A stretch of 64,000 nt of DNA from an uncultured Clostridia bacterium (GTDB taxonomy: Bacteria; Bacillota; Clostridia; UBA1381). Below, piece after piece: positions 26,349 to 34,653 of the stretch. Under the pieces are notes generated by a model. That model was not told where the DNA came from, did no database searches, and saw only the letters and a program-made list of their open reading frames with translations. Where the stretch lies: assembly GCA_934454145.1 (NCBI GenBank), contig CAKSFT010000002.1, positions 62,001 through 126,000 on the forward strand. Direction: 5' to 3'. Made by a program: the position numbers and the translations under genes. The first letter of the stretch is position 1; each line of letters starts with the position of its first letter.

Positions 26349-27977
26349 ATGAAAAAACTATTATCAATTTTATTAACCGCTGCAATATCGGCAGCAACGG
26401 CAATTTCGGCTTTTGCTTACGACAAGACAAATATAACCGTTCATAATACGGAAAAACACGGCTTATATATAACTGTCGGCGGAACGAAAATATATTGCGA
26501 TAAAACCGAACTGCCGTTTATTGACGAAAACGACAGGACGCAAATTCCCGTCCGTGCCGTCAGCAATGCGCTGGGCAAAAAGGTAGATTGGAACGATACC
26601 GACAAGACAGTCACAATTTCAGATTATAACGATGACAAAAACACTGTTGTTTTTACTATTGATTCCAAATCAATGCTTAAAAATAATAACGCAGTCAATA
26701 TGGATACAGAGCCTAAAATATTCAATAATCATACATATGTGCCGCTTAAGTTTTTGGGTGAAGCTTTTGAATGTGATGTGGAATATACAACCGCAGACAG
26801 ATTTTCGGATATAACCGTAAGCCGCACATCTGATTTTGCAGGATTTAATCAAGCTGACAGCATTACCGTATGGGGAAATATAGAAAGCCTTTTCCACGGA
26901 GCCGGAGGACTTGGCTCTATAATGCCGTATGAAGGTGAAGCGCCTGACTTAAACGCAAACTATATAAGAGCATATAGGGTAACAATGAGTGAGAATGATA
27001 CCAATTCGGAATTTGATGTCTATTGGGACACCTTGTATCATAAAACTTTTGTAAAAACGGGCGTCGTTTTATATACGGCAAATGATGCTTTCCCTCGCTT
27101 TTTGGATTCCCTTTTGGAAGCAGGCGGCGATGCGATTTATGTTGTTGATGATAAGGACAGAGAGTTGTTTGCAAAATACGGTTGGAATATAAATTATAAA
27201 CTTGCATCGCTTACAGATACTCTGCCGCAATTTAAGGAGCTTGGCGATTTTTCCGCAAATGAGTATTATTATCTCTATAACAATGAGCTTTCAAAGGATA
27301 TTGGACTTGATTTAAGCAAGTATGCCGAAAAAGCTGTAACGGTTGATATTTATCAGCTTCGTGAGGGTATGCCGGAAAAATTTTATCCCATAACCACCGC
27401 AAGAGGTATCGTTGTTAAATACGAAAACGAAATTATAGGAGCGTTTATAAGCGCCGGGCGGCATCAAGTTGAAAATGCCTGCAGCTTACCGGGAAAGAGC
27501 TTTGATGAAATAACAAATATGAGTTTTGCAGACTTTATTGTACCTCTGCTGAAATCCGAAGATGATATGAAATCAAAAACGCCCGAAGAAATCATTAAAA
27601 TGTATTGTAAGGCTTTGAATGAAAAAGATGAAGGCACAGCAATACAATGTATTGCAAAAACTACAATGTTCGGTGGGGTTACGTCGAACCTGTTAAATAC
27701 GGAATTATATGACAGTATTCCGCATTTGCCGCTGACAAATAAAACCTTTGTTAAGGACGACGAAAGACGGATTGACAATATAAAATCAATTTCAAATGTG
27801 GAAATTAAACCCCATAATAATAAAAATTCCGATGAAAAGCATAAGTCTTATACGGTAACATTTGATGCCGAATATGTGCGGGAGGAAACAATCTCAAACG
27901 GAAATCAGTATTGGATATGCACTATGGTTAACGAATCCGATAACACCGGTTGGAAAATATCTTTTTTCGGGCATTGA
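26349..27977 (+). CDS. Secreted copper-amine-oxidase-N-domain protein
   Basis: A 542-residue protein. Signal peptide ~1-24 (LLSILLTAAISAATAISAFA). Residues ~50-160 are a CuAO N-terminal-like domain (IPVRAVSNALGKKVDWNDTD; TYVPLKFLGEAFECDVEY), a wall-associated repeat in clostridia with no oxidase activity. Residues ~165-390 have no recognised motif. The C-terminal ~130 residues begin SKTPEEIIKMYCKALNEKDE and look like an NTF2-like domain. Its ribosome-site and start region is almost identical to that of the next gene, suggesting local duplication. Confidence 0.8.
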   Translation: MKKLLSILLTAAISAATAISAFAYDKTNITVHNTEKHGLYITVGGTKIYCDKTELPFIDENDRTQIPVRAVSNALGKKVDWNDTDKTVTISDYNDDKNTVVFTIDSKSMLKNNNAVNMDTEPKIFNNHTYVPLKFLGEAFECDVEYTTADRFSDITVSRTSDFAGFNQADSITVWGNIESLFHGAGGLGSIMPYEGEAPDLNANYIRAYRVTMSENDTNSEFDVYWDTLYHKTFVKTGVVLYTANDAFPRFLDSLLEAGGDAIYVVDDKDRELFAKYGWNINYKLASLTDTLPQFKELGDFSANEYYYLYNNELSKDIGLDLSKYAEKAVTVDIYQLREGMPEKFYPITTARGIVVKYENEIIGAFISAGRHQVENACSLPGKSFDEITNMSFADFIVPLLKSEDDMKSKTPEEIIKMYCKALNEKDEGTAIQCIAKTTMFGGVTSNLLNTELYDSIPHLPLTNKTFVKDDERRIDNIKSISNVEIKPHNNKNSDEKHKSYTVTFDAEYVREETISNGNQYWICTMVNESDNTGWKISFFGH

Positions 27978-28000
27978 TAAAGAATTAGGAGGACAGCACA

Positions 28001-30625
28001 ATGAAAAAACTTTTATCGCTGATTTTAACAATTACAATTCTTTGCTCCATGGCAATAACTGCATTTGCCGATGATACCGTCAATGATGCGGTGAAAGTAG
28101 GTATTAACGCAGAGTTTAAGCCGTTTGAATATTACGAGGGTGACGAGCTGAAAGGCTTTGATGTTGAGCTGATGAATTTAATCGGTGAGAAAATCGACAA
28201 AAAAATTGAATTTGTCAATATGGATTTTGATGCACTCATTCCGGCTGTTTTAAGCGGAAGAGTTGACTGTGCGATTTCCGCGATTACTGTTACGGAAGAT
28301 AGGGATAAAGTGATTGATTATTCGAGAGAATATTTGAGAACAACGACAGTAACCTTTGAAAACGGTCAAATAAGCCGCAAGTACGGAGAAGATTATGCGA
28401 TTGTTTTCCGTGACGGTGTTGCTCAAGCCAAATACAGGTCAATCATAATACCTACGGATTATGAGAAGTTATATATGAATATTGACGATGCTTTAAGCGA
28501 TTTATCTCAAAACGGAACCGTCGGAAAGCTCATAGAAAAATATGATTTGAACCAACCGCTGGACGAAACAAAAGAAAATATTGAATATATGGATGTGCGC
28601 AGTTGTAGTACTACTGCCGCAAAAACGGTGGAAATAGAAATACCTGTTTCGGCAAGCAAATGGGCAGCAGACAGCATTGAAACTGCAAGAGAAATAAATA
28701 TTATAAGCGGAAACTGTAACTTCCCCGGGGCAATTACCCGTGAAGAATTTTGTGAACTTGTATTCAATTATATTAAAAAATTTCCCGGATCGGCTTTTTC
28801 GGTGGGTATAATAAAACATCCTTTTACCGATACGGATAATGAACACATTGAAGTGCTGAATGCATTGGGCATTGTCAAAGGAAAATCCGAAACGGAGTTT
28901 GCTCCGAACGATTCGCTTACACGTGAGGAAGCCGCAGCCATTCTCTGCCGTTTGATAAACAAAATATATCCAGGCTGGGATGCGACGACGCAATACTTTG
29001 ATTTTGCCGACAGCGGGCAAATTTCCGATTGGGCAATGAATGATATTCAAGTCATCTGCAATATGGGTATTATGCAGGGCGTTGGCGATAACAGATTTGC
29101 TCCAAAAGAGTTATATACCACCGAACAGGCTGTTGCAACGCTTGTGAGAGTATATAATAATTTTTCAAAATCAAATGATATATCAAACGCCGAGAATTTG
29201 TCTTACAGCCAAATAGAAGATTTGCAAGAGTCTGTAAGCAACGGTCATTTTCCGTGGCGGCTCGACTATAAGCAAGTCATTATGAATTTTCTTTCCGACA
29301 AGGGTGAAAAAGCCGAAAACGGCGAACTCGTTGCTTTTGCCGGTGACGGAGAAAAATGCAGCGGCAACTATAAAATAGGAAACAGCATTTATACTCTTGA
29401 ATTGTTTAAGCCTATTGATAAAAGCGAAACAGGTATTTGGATAGTAAAATCGTGTGCCAAAAAAGATGTTATCGGTGGTGTCGATGGGGAAACAGAAATA
29501 AGTGTTTCCGACTTGACTTTTGCCGATAAGCTGAACGTACAAATGCCTGCGGATAAAAACTATATGTTTTCTCCGCTGTCCGTCAAGATGGCTCTTGCAC
29601 TTGCCGCTAACGGAGCAGAGGGCGATACAAAGAATGAAATATTAAACACACTCGGAGTAAAAAACCTTGACGAATTTAATACGCTTTCAAAAGATTTGAT
29701 AAAGAGGTACTCTCAAACCGATATTTTGAGCCTTAATATTGCAAATTCAATATGGATCAACAAGGACAAAACAACACAGAATTTCAGCAAAAACTTTAAG
29801 AATATCGCAACGGAGTATTATAATGCCGATGTTAAGACGGTTTACAACAAAAACGCTGTCAGTGAAATCAATTCTTGGGTGAAGGATAAAACAAAAGGCA
29901 AAATTCCGCAGATTATTGATAATGCCGATAACTTTTGGGCAATGCTTATCAATGCAATTTACTTTAAGGGCGCTTGGGAAAATGAGTTCAGCACATCCCT
30001 TACAAAACCCGATGAGTTTACTAATGCAGACGGAACAAAAACACAGACAGACTTTATGAATAAAACAAGCTGGATTCCGTATGCGGAAACAAAATCTGCA
30101 AAGATAATCGAATTACCGTATAAAAACAGAGTTGATAAATTCTCGGATAGCGGTGAGTATATCGGCACCGATAGCTTTGATGACCTTGATGTGAGTATGT
30201 ATTTAATGCTTGCGGATAGCGGAATAAATGCAGAACGAGAGCTTAATGCCGCAATCAATGGCAAAAGCTTTGAGCGAACATATACCAAGCTTTCAATACC
30301 GAAATTCAAAATCGAGTATTCCGAACGTCTTAATGATACGCTAAAAAACATCGGCATTAAAACGGCTTTCGACACCAAAACAGCCCGGTTTGAAAAAATG
30401 TTTGATTCGGGCAATATGTGGTTTACCGATATAATCCATAAGACATTTATCAGCGTGGACGAAAAAGGAACTGAAGCCGCCGCCGTAACCTCAATCGGTA
30501 TGGGCGGTTCGGCACTTCCGCCCGAGCCGATAGAGCTTAAATTTAATAAACCGTTCTATTTTGCAATTCGTGATAATACAAGCGGAGAAATTCTGTTTAT
30601 GGGAAGATATGCTTTTGCAGAATAA
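28001..30625 (+). CDS. Surface fusion: solute-binding domain, SLH domains and a serpin
   Basis: An 874-residue protein. Signal peptide 1-23. Residues ~28-195 are a bacterial solute-binding domain of the amino acid type (VGINAEFKPFEYYEGDELKG; CAISAITVTEDRDKVIDYS), somewhat shortened. Residues ~215-390 hold three SLH motifs (FAPNDSLTREEAAAILCRL and relatives). A ~100-residue linker domain follows, then a complete serpin (~505-874: MFSPLSVKMALALAANGAEG; reactive-loop hinge EKGTEAAAVT; closing FNKPFYFAIRD). The hinge has the small residues needed for inhibitory serpins; counting from it puts P1 near Ser-Ala in MGGSALPP. It would display a protease inhibitor on the cell surface, protecting the wall from host or self proteases. 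Strong terminator follows. Confidence 0.9.
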   Translation: MKKLLSLILTITILCSMAITAFADDTVNDAVKVGINAEFKPFEYYEGDELKGFDVELMNLIGEKIDKKIEFVNMDFDALIPAVLSGRVDCAISAITVTEDRDKVIDYSREYLRTTTVTFENGQISRKYGEDYAIVFRDGVAQAKYRSIIIPTDYEKLYMNIDDALSDLSQNGTVGKLIEKYDLNQPLDETKENIEYMDVRSCSTTAAKTVEIEIPVSASKWAADSIETAREINIISGNCNFPGAITREEFCELVFNYIKKFPGSAFSVGIIKHPFTDTDNEHIEVLNALGIVKGKSETEFAPNDSLTREEAAAILCRLINKIYPGWDATTQYFDFADSGQISDWAMNDIQVICNMGIMQGVGDNRFAPKELYTTEQAVATLVRVYNNFSKSNDISNAENLSYSQIEDLQESVSNGHFPWRLDYKQVIMNFLSDKGEKAENGELVAFAGDGEKCSGNYKIGNSIYTLELFKPIDKSETGIWIVKSCAKKDVIGGVDGETEISVSDLTFADKLNVQMPADKNYMFSPLSVKMALALAANGAEGDTKNEILNTLGVKNLDEFNTLSKDLIKRYSQTDILSLNIANSIWINKDKTTQNFSKNFKNIATEYYNADVKTVYNKNAVSEINSWVKDKTKGKIPQIIDNADNFWAMLINAIYFKGAWENEFSTSLTKPDEFTNADGTKTQTDFMNKTSWIPYAETKSAKIIELPYKNRVDKFSDSGEYIGTDSFDDLDVSMYLMLADSGINAERELNAAINGKSFERTYTKLSIPKFKIEYSERLNDTLKNIGIKTAFDTKTARFEKMFDSGNMWFTDIIHKTFISVDEKGTEAAAVTSIGMGGSALPPEPIELKFNKPFYFAIRDNTSGEILFMGRYAFAE

Positions 30626-30630
30626 ACGCA

Positions 30631-30673
30631 GAAAGGCTCGCTGCCGCTGAATACGGCAACGAGCCTTTCTTTA
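30631..30673. terminator. Terminator after SBP-SLH-serpin gene
   Basis: GAAAGGCTCG-TGCCG pairs with CGGCA-CGAGCCTTTC, with short T-tracts on both sides. It can also end the leftward Hsp20 fragment. Confidence 0.9.
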
Positions 30674-30679
30674 ATAAAA

Positions 30680-30871
30680 TTACTCGATAGCAATTTTGCT
30701 TGTTGAATTAAGCTTTTTCTGTTCCTTTTTCGGAAGAACAATGGTCAAGACACCTGATTTATATTTTGCTTTTACATCTTCTGGAGTAACATCGCCGACA
30801 TAAAAGCTCCTTGTGCAAACACCTGCATCAAGGAGGATTTTTGAATCCCCCTTGATGATACTGCGATGCAC
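30680..30871 (-). pseudogene. C-terminal remnant of an Hsp20 small heat-shock protein
   Basis: About 50 residues match the end of the alpha-crystallin domain: RSFYVGDVTPEDVKAKY, GVLTIVLPKKEQKK and the C-terminal ISKIAIE-type tail. The N-terminal arm and first half of the domain are missing, and no start codon with a ribosome site exists. It is a degraded gene. Confidence 0.7.
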
Positions 30872-31065
30872 ACGGAATTATTGCTCGGCACGGCATTGTT
30901 GCTGTTTGAAATCAAGGGCGCTGCTTTCTTTGCAAGCATTAAAAATAATTGAAAAGGCACGGTATCTGTATTCCATTTTACACCCATTTCTTTCTCAGAA
31001 AAAAGGAACAAAACATAAGGTTATTTTTGATACTGTGAAAAAAAATAGAAATTTCAAAAAAACTA

Positions 31066-31094
31066 TTGACATTCGCTACTACATAGTGTATAAT
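31066..31094 (+). promoter_or_regulatory. Promoter of the first blaI/blaR1-like pair
   Basis: A perfect TTGACA (31066-31071), a 17-bp spacer and TATAAT (31089-31094). The spacer contains ACTACATAGT, a dyad at the place where BlaI-family repressors bind. The repressor encoded next probably controls this promoter. Confidence 0.85.
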
Positions 31095-31129
31095 AAAAAC
31101 AGGATGTAGAAACGAAAGGGGATGCTGCA

Positions 31130-31489
31130 ATGAAAATATCAGAAACAGAAATGGAGATTATGAAAATAATCTGGGATAAGAACGGTAAGGTAACGACGAG
31201 CGAGCTTGCCGATAAAATGCCCGATAAGAAGCTTACAACCATATCAACCCTTGCAGGAAGGCTTATCGACAAAGGCTGTTTAAAATCCGAAAAGATTGGC
31301 CGTTCTCATGTTCACGAATACGAAGCGATTATTTCCGAACAGGAATATCAGGCAATGCAAACAAAAGAATTTGTAAAGTCTATTTACCGCGGAAGTGCAA
31401 AAAGCCTTATTTCAGCGCTTTTCAGAGATGAAGCTTTTACAAAGGCAGACATTGACGAGCTTAAAAGATTTATAGAGGAACAGGAGTGA
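31130..31489 (+). CDS. BlaI/MecI-family repressor (copy 1)
   Basis: A 119-residue protein with a winged helix (ISETEMEIMKIIWDKNGKVT; KKLTTISTLAGRLIDKG) and the C-terminal helices of the BlaI/MecI family (RGSAKSLISALFRDEAFTKA). AAAGGGG precedes ATG 31130. It would bind as a dimer to the dyad in its own promoter and be cleaved or released when the adjacent M56 receptor is triggered. The operon contains no beta-lactamase, so another envelope signal is likely. Confidence 0.92.
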   Translation: MKISETEMEIMKIIWDKNGKVTTSELADKMPDKKLTTISTLAGRLIDKGCLKSEKIGRSHVHEYEAIISEQEYQAMQTKEFVKSIYRGSAKSLISALFRDEAFTKADIDELKRFIEEQE

Positions 31490-31495
31490 TGAAAT

Positions 31496-33886
31496 ATGAT
31501 AGAATCGGTTATAATATCAACTCTTGCAGGCTCTGTTATATGTACTGCATTGCTGATATTCAAAAACAAAATATTATCGATCCTGAGCGGTAAGGCTTTA
31601 TACTACATAAGCTTGCTTGCAATGCTTATATTCATTCTTCCGATGAATATCGGTGAAATATCGCTCCCAAAAGCTCCAATACATCAGCAAGTTAATGTGA
31701 CGGAATTTAATACGAAAACAAAGGCAGAAAAAACAGATAACGCACTGATACAAACTGTTCGGCAGGAAGCTCAGCAAGAAACACAGCATAATGTACTGCC
31801 GAAACCGTCAAAAATCGTAAGAAGATCTAATCCTATTACTATACAGGAGATCTTAATTGTTGTATGGTTGCTTGGGTTTATTATTCTAATGTGCAGATAC
31901 CTCATTTCATACTTCAGATTTAAGAAGAAAATCTGCGGATTTGATACACACGAAGTCATCGACGGCGTGGACGTAATAAAAAGTACGATAATATCATCGC
32001 CGCTTGTGTTCGGATTTTTTAAGCCAACGCTTGCAATTCCCGAAATCAAGATGAATGAGGACGATTATAAACTTGCAATTAAGCATGAAATGGTACACTA
32101 TAAGCATCACGATTCCTGGTTCAAGCTTTTTGCGGTGATTGTCAATTCAATTTATTGGTTTAATCCGATTACATATCTTATGGTGAATTTAATCGGCGAA
32201 GCGTGTGAATATGCTTGTGATGAACAAGTAACAAAAGAAATGGATATGTCAGACAGGAAGCAGTACAGCACAATGATTCTTTCGATGGTATGCCAGACTT
32301 CGCCCGCTTTGTCCAGCAACATGGTTAAAAACAAAAAACAGCTTAAAAGGAGGTTTGAGATGATTATGAAAAAGAAAAAATTTAGCGTATGGGGAACAAC
32401 ATTGTGTATGGTGCTTATTCTGGTGCTTACCTGCTGCAGTGTAGTATTCGCAAATGAGATCGAACCTTTGGTATCTTCTCTTTTAAAAGATGATTATGTT
32501 TACATTTCCACTTATGGGGACGGTGGTTATAATGAGTTTGTCCCTGTTCGGAAAAACGGAGAATATTATTTGCCGTTAAGAGAGTTTCTGAATAAAACAG
32601 ATATTGAAAATGATAAAATCAAATATAATAACGGAGTAATTACGATTGATTTTTGGACGAATGAAACGACGATGATTTCTACGGGACTCATCCCAAACGG
32701 CAGCGAAACATCCTATTCACAAACAGAGAACAGAACGAAAATACCGAGCGAATATTCGTGGTCAGCGGTTTGTACGGTTGGCAGTAAAGATGTTGAAATC
32801 GGGAACGAAAAATACACTTTATCCAATGCCCCGTATATTGAGAACGGAATTACTTATGTTCCTTACGAATATCTTAAAAAACTGAAATTATATGAAAACA
32901 AGACCAGGAGTGCAAACGAACCGAAAGACAGACGCCAAATAACATCAAAATTTATTTCGTTAATGATGTTCGGTTTTGACAGTGCGAACGCTGAATATTA
33001 TACCGACTACATTCAAATGGAAGTTTTGTTTGGCGAAAATCCCTTTTCAACCTTTTCGGATATGACATACGGTGCGGAAGCAAAAATATCGAAAACAGGC
33101 TATCGCACAGAATTTGAAGCCAATTTCAATTATTTTGAATCAGATGATGCCCAAAAAGAAGGAAATGTTAAAATAAAGCTGAATAAAGTAACACGTATAT
33201 ATAGTAAAGGCAGTGATATAGAGGGATTATTTACAGTAGAAAAGAACGGTGAAATCATTTATGATAATCAAAAAGGTTATATCATGCAGCTTCCGTGTCC
33301 TGCGGGCGATGGAGTGTTGGATTTTCAAAATACAAAAGTAAAAATCGGTGAATTAAACATTACTGCGTTTTTTACGGGTCTTAACAATGTCCCCGAGGAA
33401 TACGATGAACGGTCAAAAGAAGCCGCAGAAATAATCAAACTCCCAAATACGGTCAAAAAATTTATAGTCCCCTCTGCCGTTAAGCTAAACGGTATAAATG
33501 TGAGCCGCGGAAGTAAGCTGTACAGTCATTTTTGGTATAATCTCGAAAAGAAGATTATTGATGTTAACATAGGGTTTGATAATTTTATCGAAGACAATGA
33601 CAATCCTATGGAGCAGTACCGTATAAACAGTGAATTGAATTCAAAAATGACAGTCATTGACGAGAATACCATCTCGGCAGAGCTGTATCTCACAGAGGGG
33701 AATAATAACAGAATTGATTCCTTTGATGCAATAATCACATTTTTGCCCGATGAAGGATTTGAATTGAAATCTACAGACGGTAAATATATTATTAAAGGAC
33801 AGACAGAAGATTTTGTTCCGCAATGGCAGTGGACTGAAGAACAAAGGAATACTCCTGTGCCTGCAGTGGTAATGATTGATGAATAA
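31496..33886 (+). CDS. BlaR1-like M56 receptor peptidase with a CuAO-like outer domain
   Basis: A 796-residue protein. Four N-terminal membrane segments enclose a cytoplasmic M56 zinc peptidase: HEMVH (His197-His201) with downstream Glu in GEACEYACDEQV. After the fourth membrane helix (~TTLCMVLILVLTCCSVV, ~305) comes an outer domain of ~480 residues. In classical BlaR1 this is a penicillin-binding domain with an SxxK serine. Here it begins with a CuAO-N-like segment (VPVRKNGEYYLPLREFL; APYIENGITYVPYEYLK), with no penicillin-binding motifs visible. It probably senses another wall or peptide signal and cleaves the BlaI repressor encoded 6 bp upstream. Confidence 0.88.
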   Translation: MIESVIISTLAGSVICTALLIFKNKILSILSGKALYYISLLAMLIFILPMNIGEISLPKAPIHQQVNVTEFNTKTKAEKTDNALIQTVRQEAQQETQHNVLPKPSKIVRRSNPITIQEILIVVWLLGFIILMCRYLISYFRFKKKICGFDTHEVIDGVDVIKSTIISSPLVFGFFKPTLAIPEIKMNEDDYKLAIKHEMVHYKHHDSWFKLFAVIVNSIYWFNPITYLMVNLIGEACEYACDEQVTKEMDMSDRKQYSTMILSMVCQTSPALSSNMVKNKKQLKRRFEMIMKKKKFSVWGTTLCMVLILVLTCCSVVFANEIEPLVSSLLKDDYVYISTYGDGGYNEFVPVRKNGEYYLPLREFLNKTDIENDKIKYNNGVITIDFWTNETTMISTGLIPNGSETSYSQTENRTKIPSEYSWSAVCTVGSKDVEIGNEKYTLSNAPYIENGITYVPYEYLKKLKLYENKTRSANEPKDRRQITSKFISLMMFGFDSANAEYYTDYIQMEVLFGENPFSTFSDMTYGAEAKISKTGYRTEFEANFNYFESDDAQKEGNVKIKLNKVTRIYSKGSDIEGLFTVEKNGEIIYDNQKGYIMQLPCPAGDGVLDFQNTKVKIGELNITAFFTGLNNVPEEYDERSKEAAEIIKLPNTVKKFIVPSAVKLNGINVSRGSKLYSHFWYNLEKKIIDVNIGFDNFIEDNDNPMEQYRINSELNSKMTVIDENTISAELYLTEGNNNRIDSFDAIITFLPDEGFELKSTDGKYIIKGQTEDFVPQWQWTEEQRNTPVPAVVMIDE

Positions 33887-34046
33887 TAAGCAACATAATA
33901 AGGCTTGGTCTGCCTGGATTGACGAAACCAAAAAGACCATAACCATAAAGGAAACACAAAACGCAAAGCAAGTATTCTTTAAAAACCGTGAAATCGGTAT
34001 AGAAACAATTATGAAGCTTGTTTCTAAAGGATACAAAATAGGATAG
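33879..34046 (+). CDS. 55-residue small protein overlapping the receptor gene
   Basis: ATG 33879 overlaps the last codons of the receptor gene (ATGAATAA). It encodes 55 residues (KAWSAWIDETKKTITIKET...). The Lys-x-Trp-x-x-Trp-x-Asp pattern resembles short conserved proteins of clostridial mobile elements, and the DUF3847 gene and hairpin array follow. Function unknown. Confidence 0.5.
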   Translation: MNNKQHNKAWSAWIDETKKTITIKETQNAKQVFFKNREIGIETIMKLVSKGYKIG

Positions 34047-34050
34047 TATA

Positions 34051-34289
34051 CTTGATATTTTGTGTCAAACTTGTTTTGATATAAAATATCAAGTCAACAA
34101 AACAGTTTTCGCAAAAACTGTTTTGACGCTATACGCAAATTTTATTTTGCGTATAGCACAAAGGGGTATGGGGAAATGAGAGTTGCCCCATAATGAAAAC
34201 AAATGCGAAACGCCGATTTGTTTTCATTCGCCCTCGGCAGAGCGCACACACCTGTAAGGTGTATAAGTGCGCCCTTGTTAAAACAAGGG
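34051..34289. other. Dense hairpin array, candidate transfer origin (oriT)
   Basis: At least six or seven inverted repeats are packed into ~240 bp. These are CTTGATATTTT/AAAATATCAAG (34051/34083), CAAAACAGTTTT (34098/34114), GCTATACGCAAA (34128/34146), TATGGGG (34167/34186), ATGAAAACAAAT (34193/34216), a nested GCGCACACACCT...AGGTGT-ATAA-GTGCGC (34242-34272) and CCCTTGTT (34272/34282). Three of them have perfect 12-bp stems. They lie between a DUF3847 gene, a family usually next to MobA/MobL relaxases, and a small mobile-element protein. An oriT of a lost mobilisable element is the best reading. The relaxase gene itself is absent. Confidence 0.55.
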
Positions 34290-34565
34290 ATTGCCCTCGT
34301 CCGCCGTATGCTCCCGTAAATTCTTAACTTTCGCCCTCACGCTCTCGCTCGAAAAGATTTCAATTAAAAGCGTTTGCAACTGCTCATTTGAAAAGTCCTC
34401 GCTATTTCCGATTACGCTTTCCAAAATCGCCCCTCGCTCAATTAACCGTTTTGTCCGTTTCTTGCGTTCGGCTTGCTTTTGCTCCGATATGAGCCGCTTT
34501 TTCTTGTTATTGAGCTGCTTGATTTGTTCCTCTGCCTTTGCAATTTGTTCATCATAATTTTTCAT
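34278..34565 (-). CDS. DUF3847 mobilisation-associated protein
   Basis: A 95-residue, highly charged coiled-coil protein (IAKAEEQIKQLNNKKKRL) with KRLIERGAILESVIG, the typical DUF3847 segment. Such proteins precede MobA/MobL relaxases in mobilisable elements and may act as relaxosome accessories. AAAGGAA precedes ATG 34565. Its stop lies in the first hairpin of the array. No relaxase follows, so it is probably an orphan. Confidence 0.75.
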   Translation of the reverse strand: MKNYDEQIAKAEEQIKQLNNKKKRLISEQKQAERKKRTKRLIERGAILESVIGNSEDFSNEQLQTLLIEIFSSESVRAKVKNLREHTADEGNPLF

Positions 34566-34597
34566 AAATCATCGTTCCTTTCTGTATTTTGGGCATG

Positions 34598-34633
34598 AAA
34601 AAAGGACAGCCGATTTTTTTCGGTTGTCCTTTT
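34598..34633. terminator. Bidirectional terminator between DUF3847 and the wall protein
   Basis: GGACAGCCG pairs with CGGTTGTCC (one wobble) with A6 on one side and TTTT on the other. It ends the leftward wall-protein gene. Confidence 0.85.
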
Positions 34634-34653
34634 AATGTTGTATGTTCTTTGTT

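Noticed and set aside
30772..31011. Minus-strand frame upstream of the Hsp20 remnant
   Set aside because: It is in another frame than the Hsp20 piece and shows no family features.
31496..33886. Beta-lactam resistance sensor
   Set aside because: No penicillin-binding motifs are visible in the outer domain and no beta-lactamase gene is nearby.
34051..34289. Hairpin-rich block as a CRISPR array or tRNA cluster
   Set aside because: The stems all differ in sequence, there are no repeated spacers and no cloverleaf folds.
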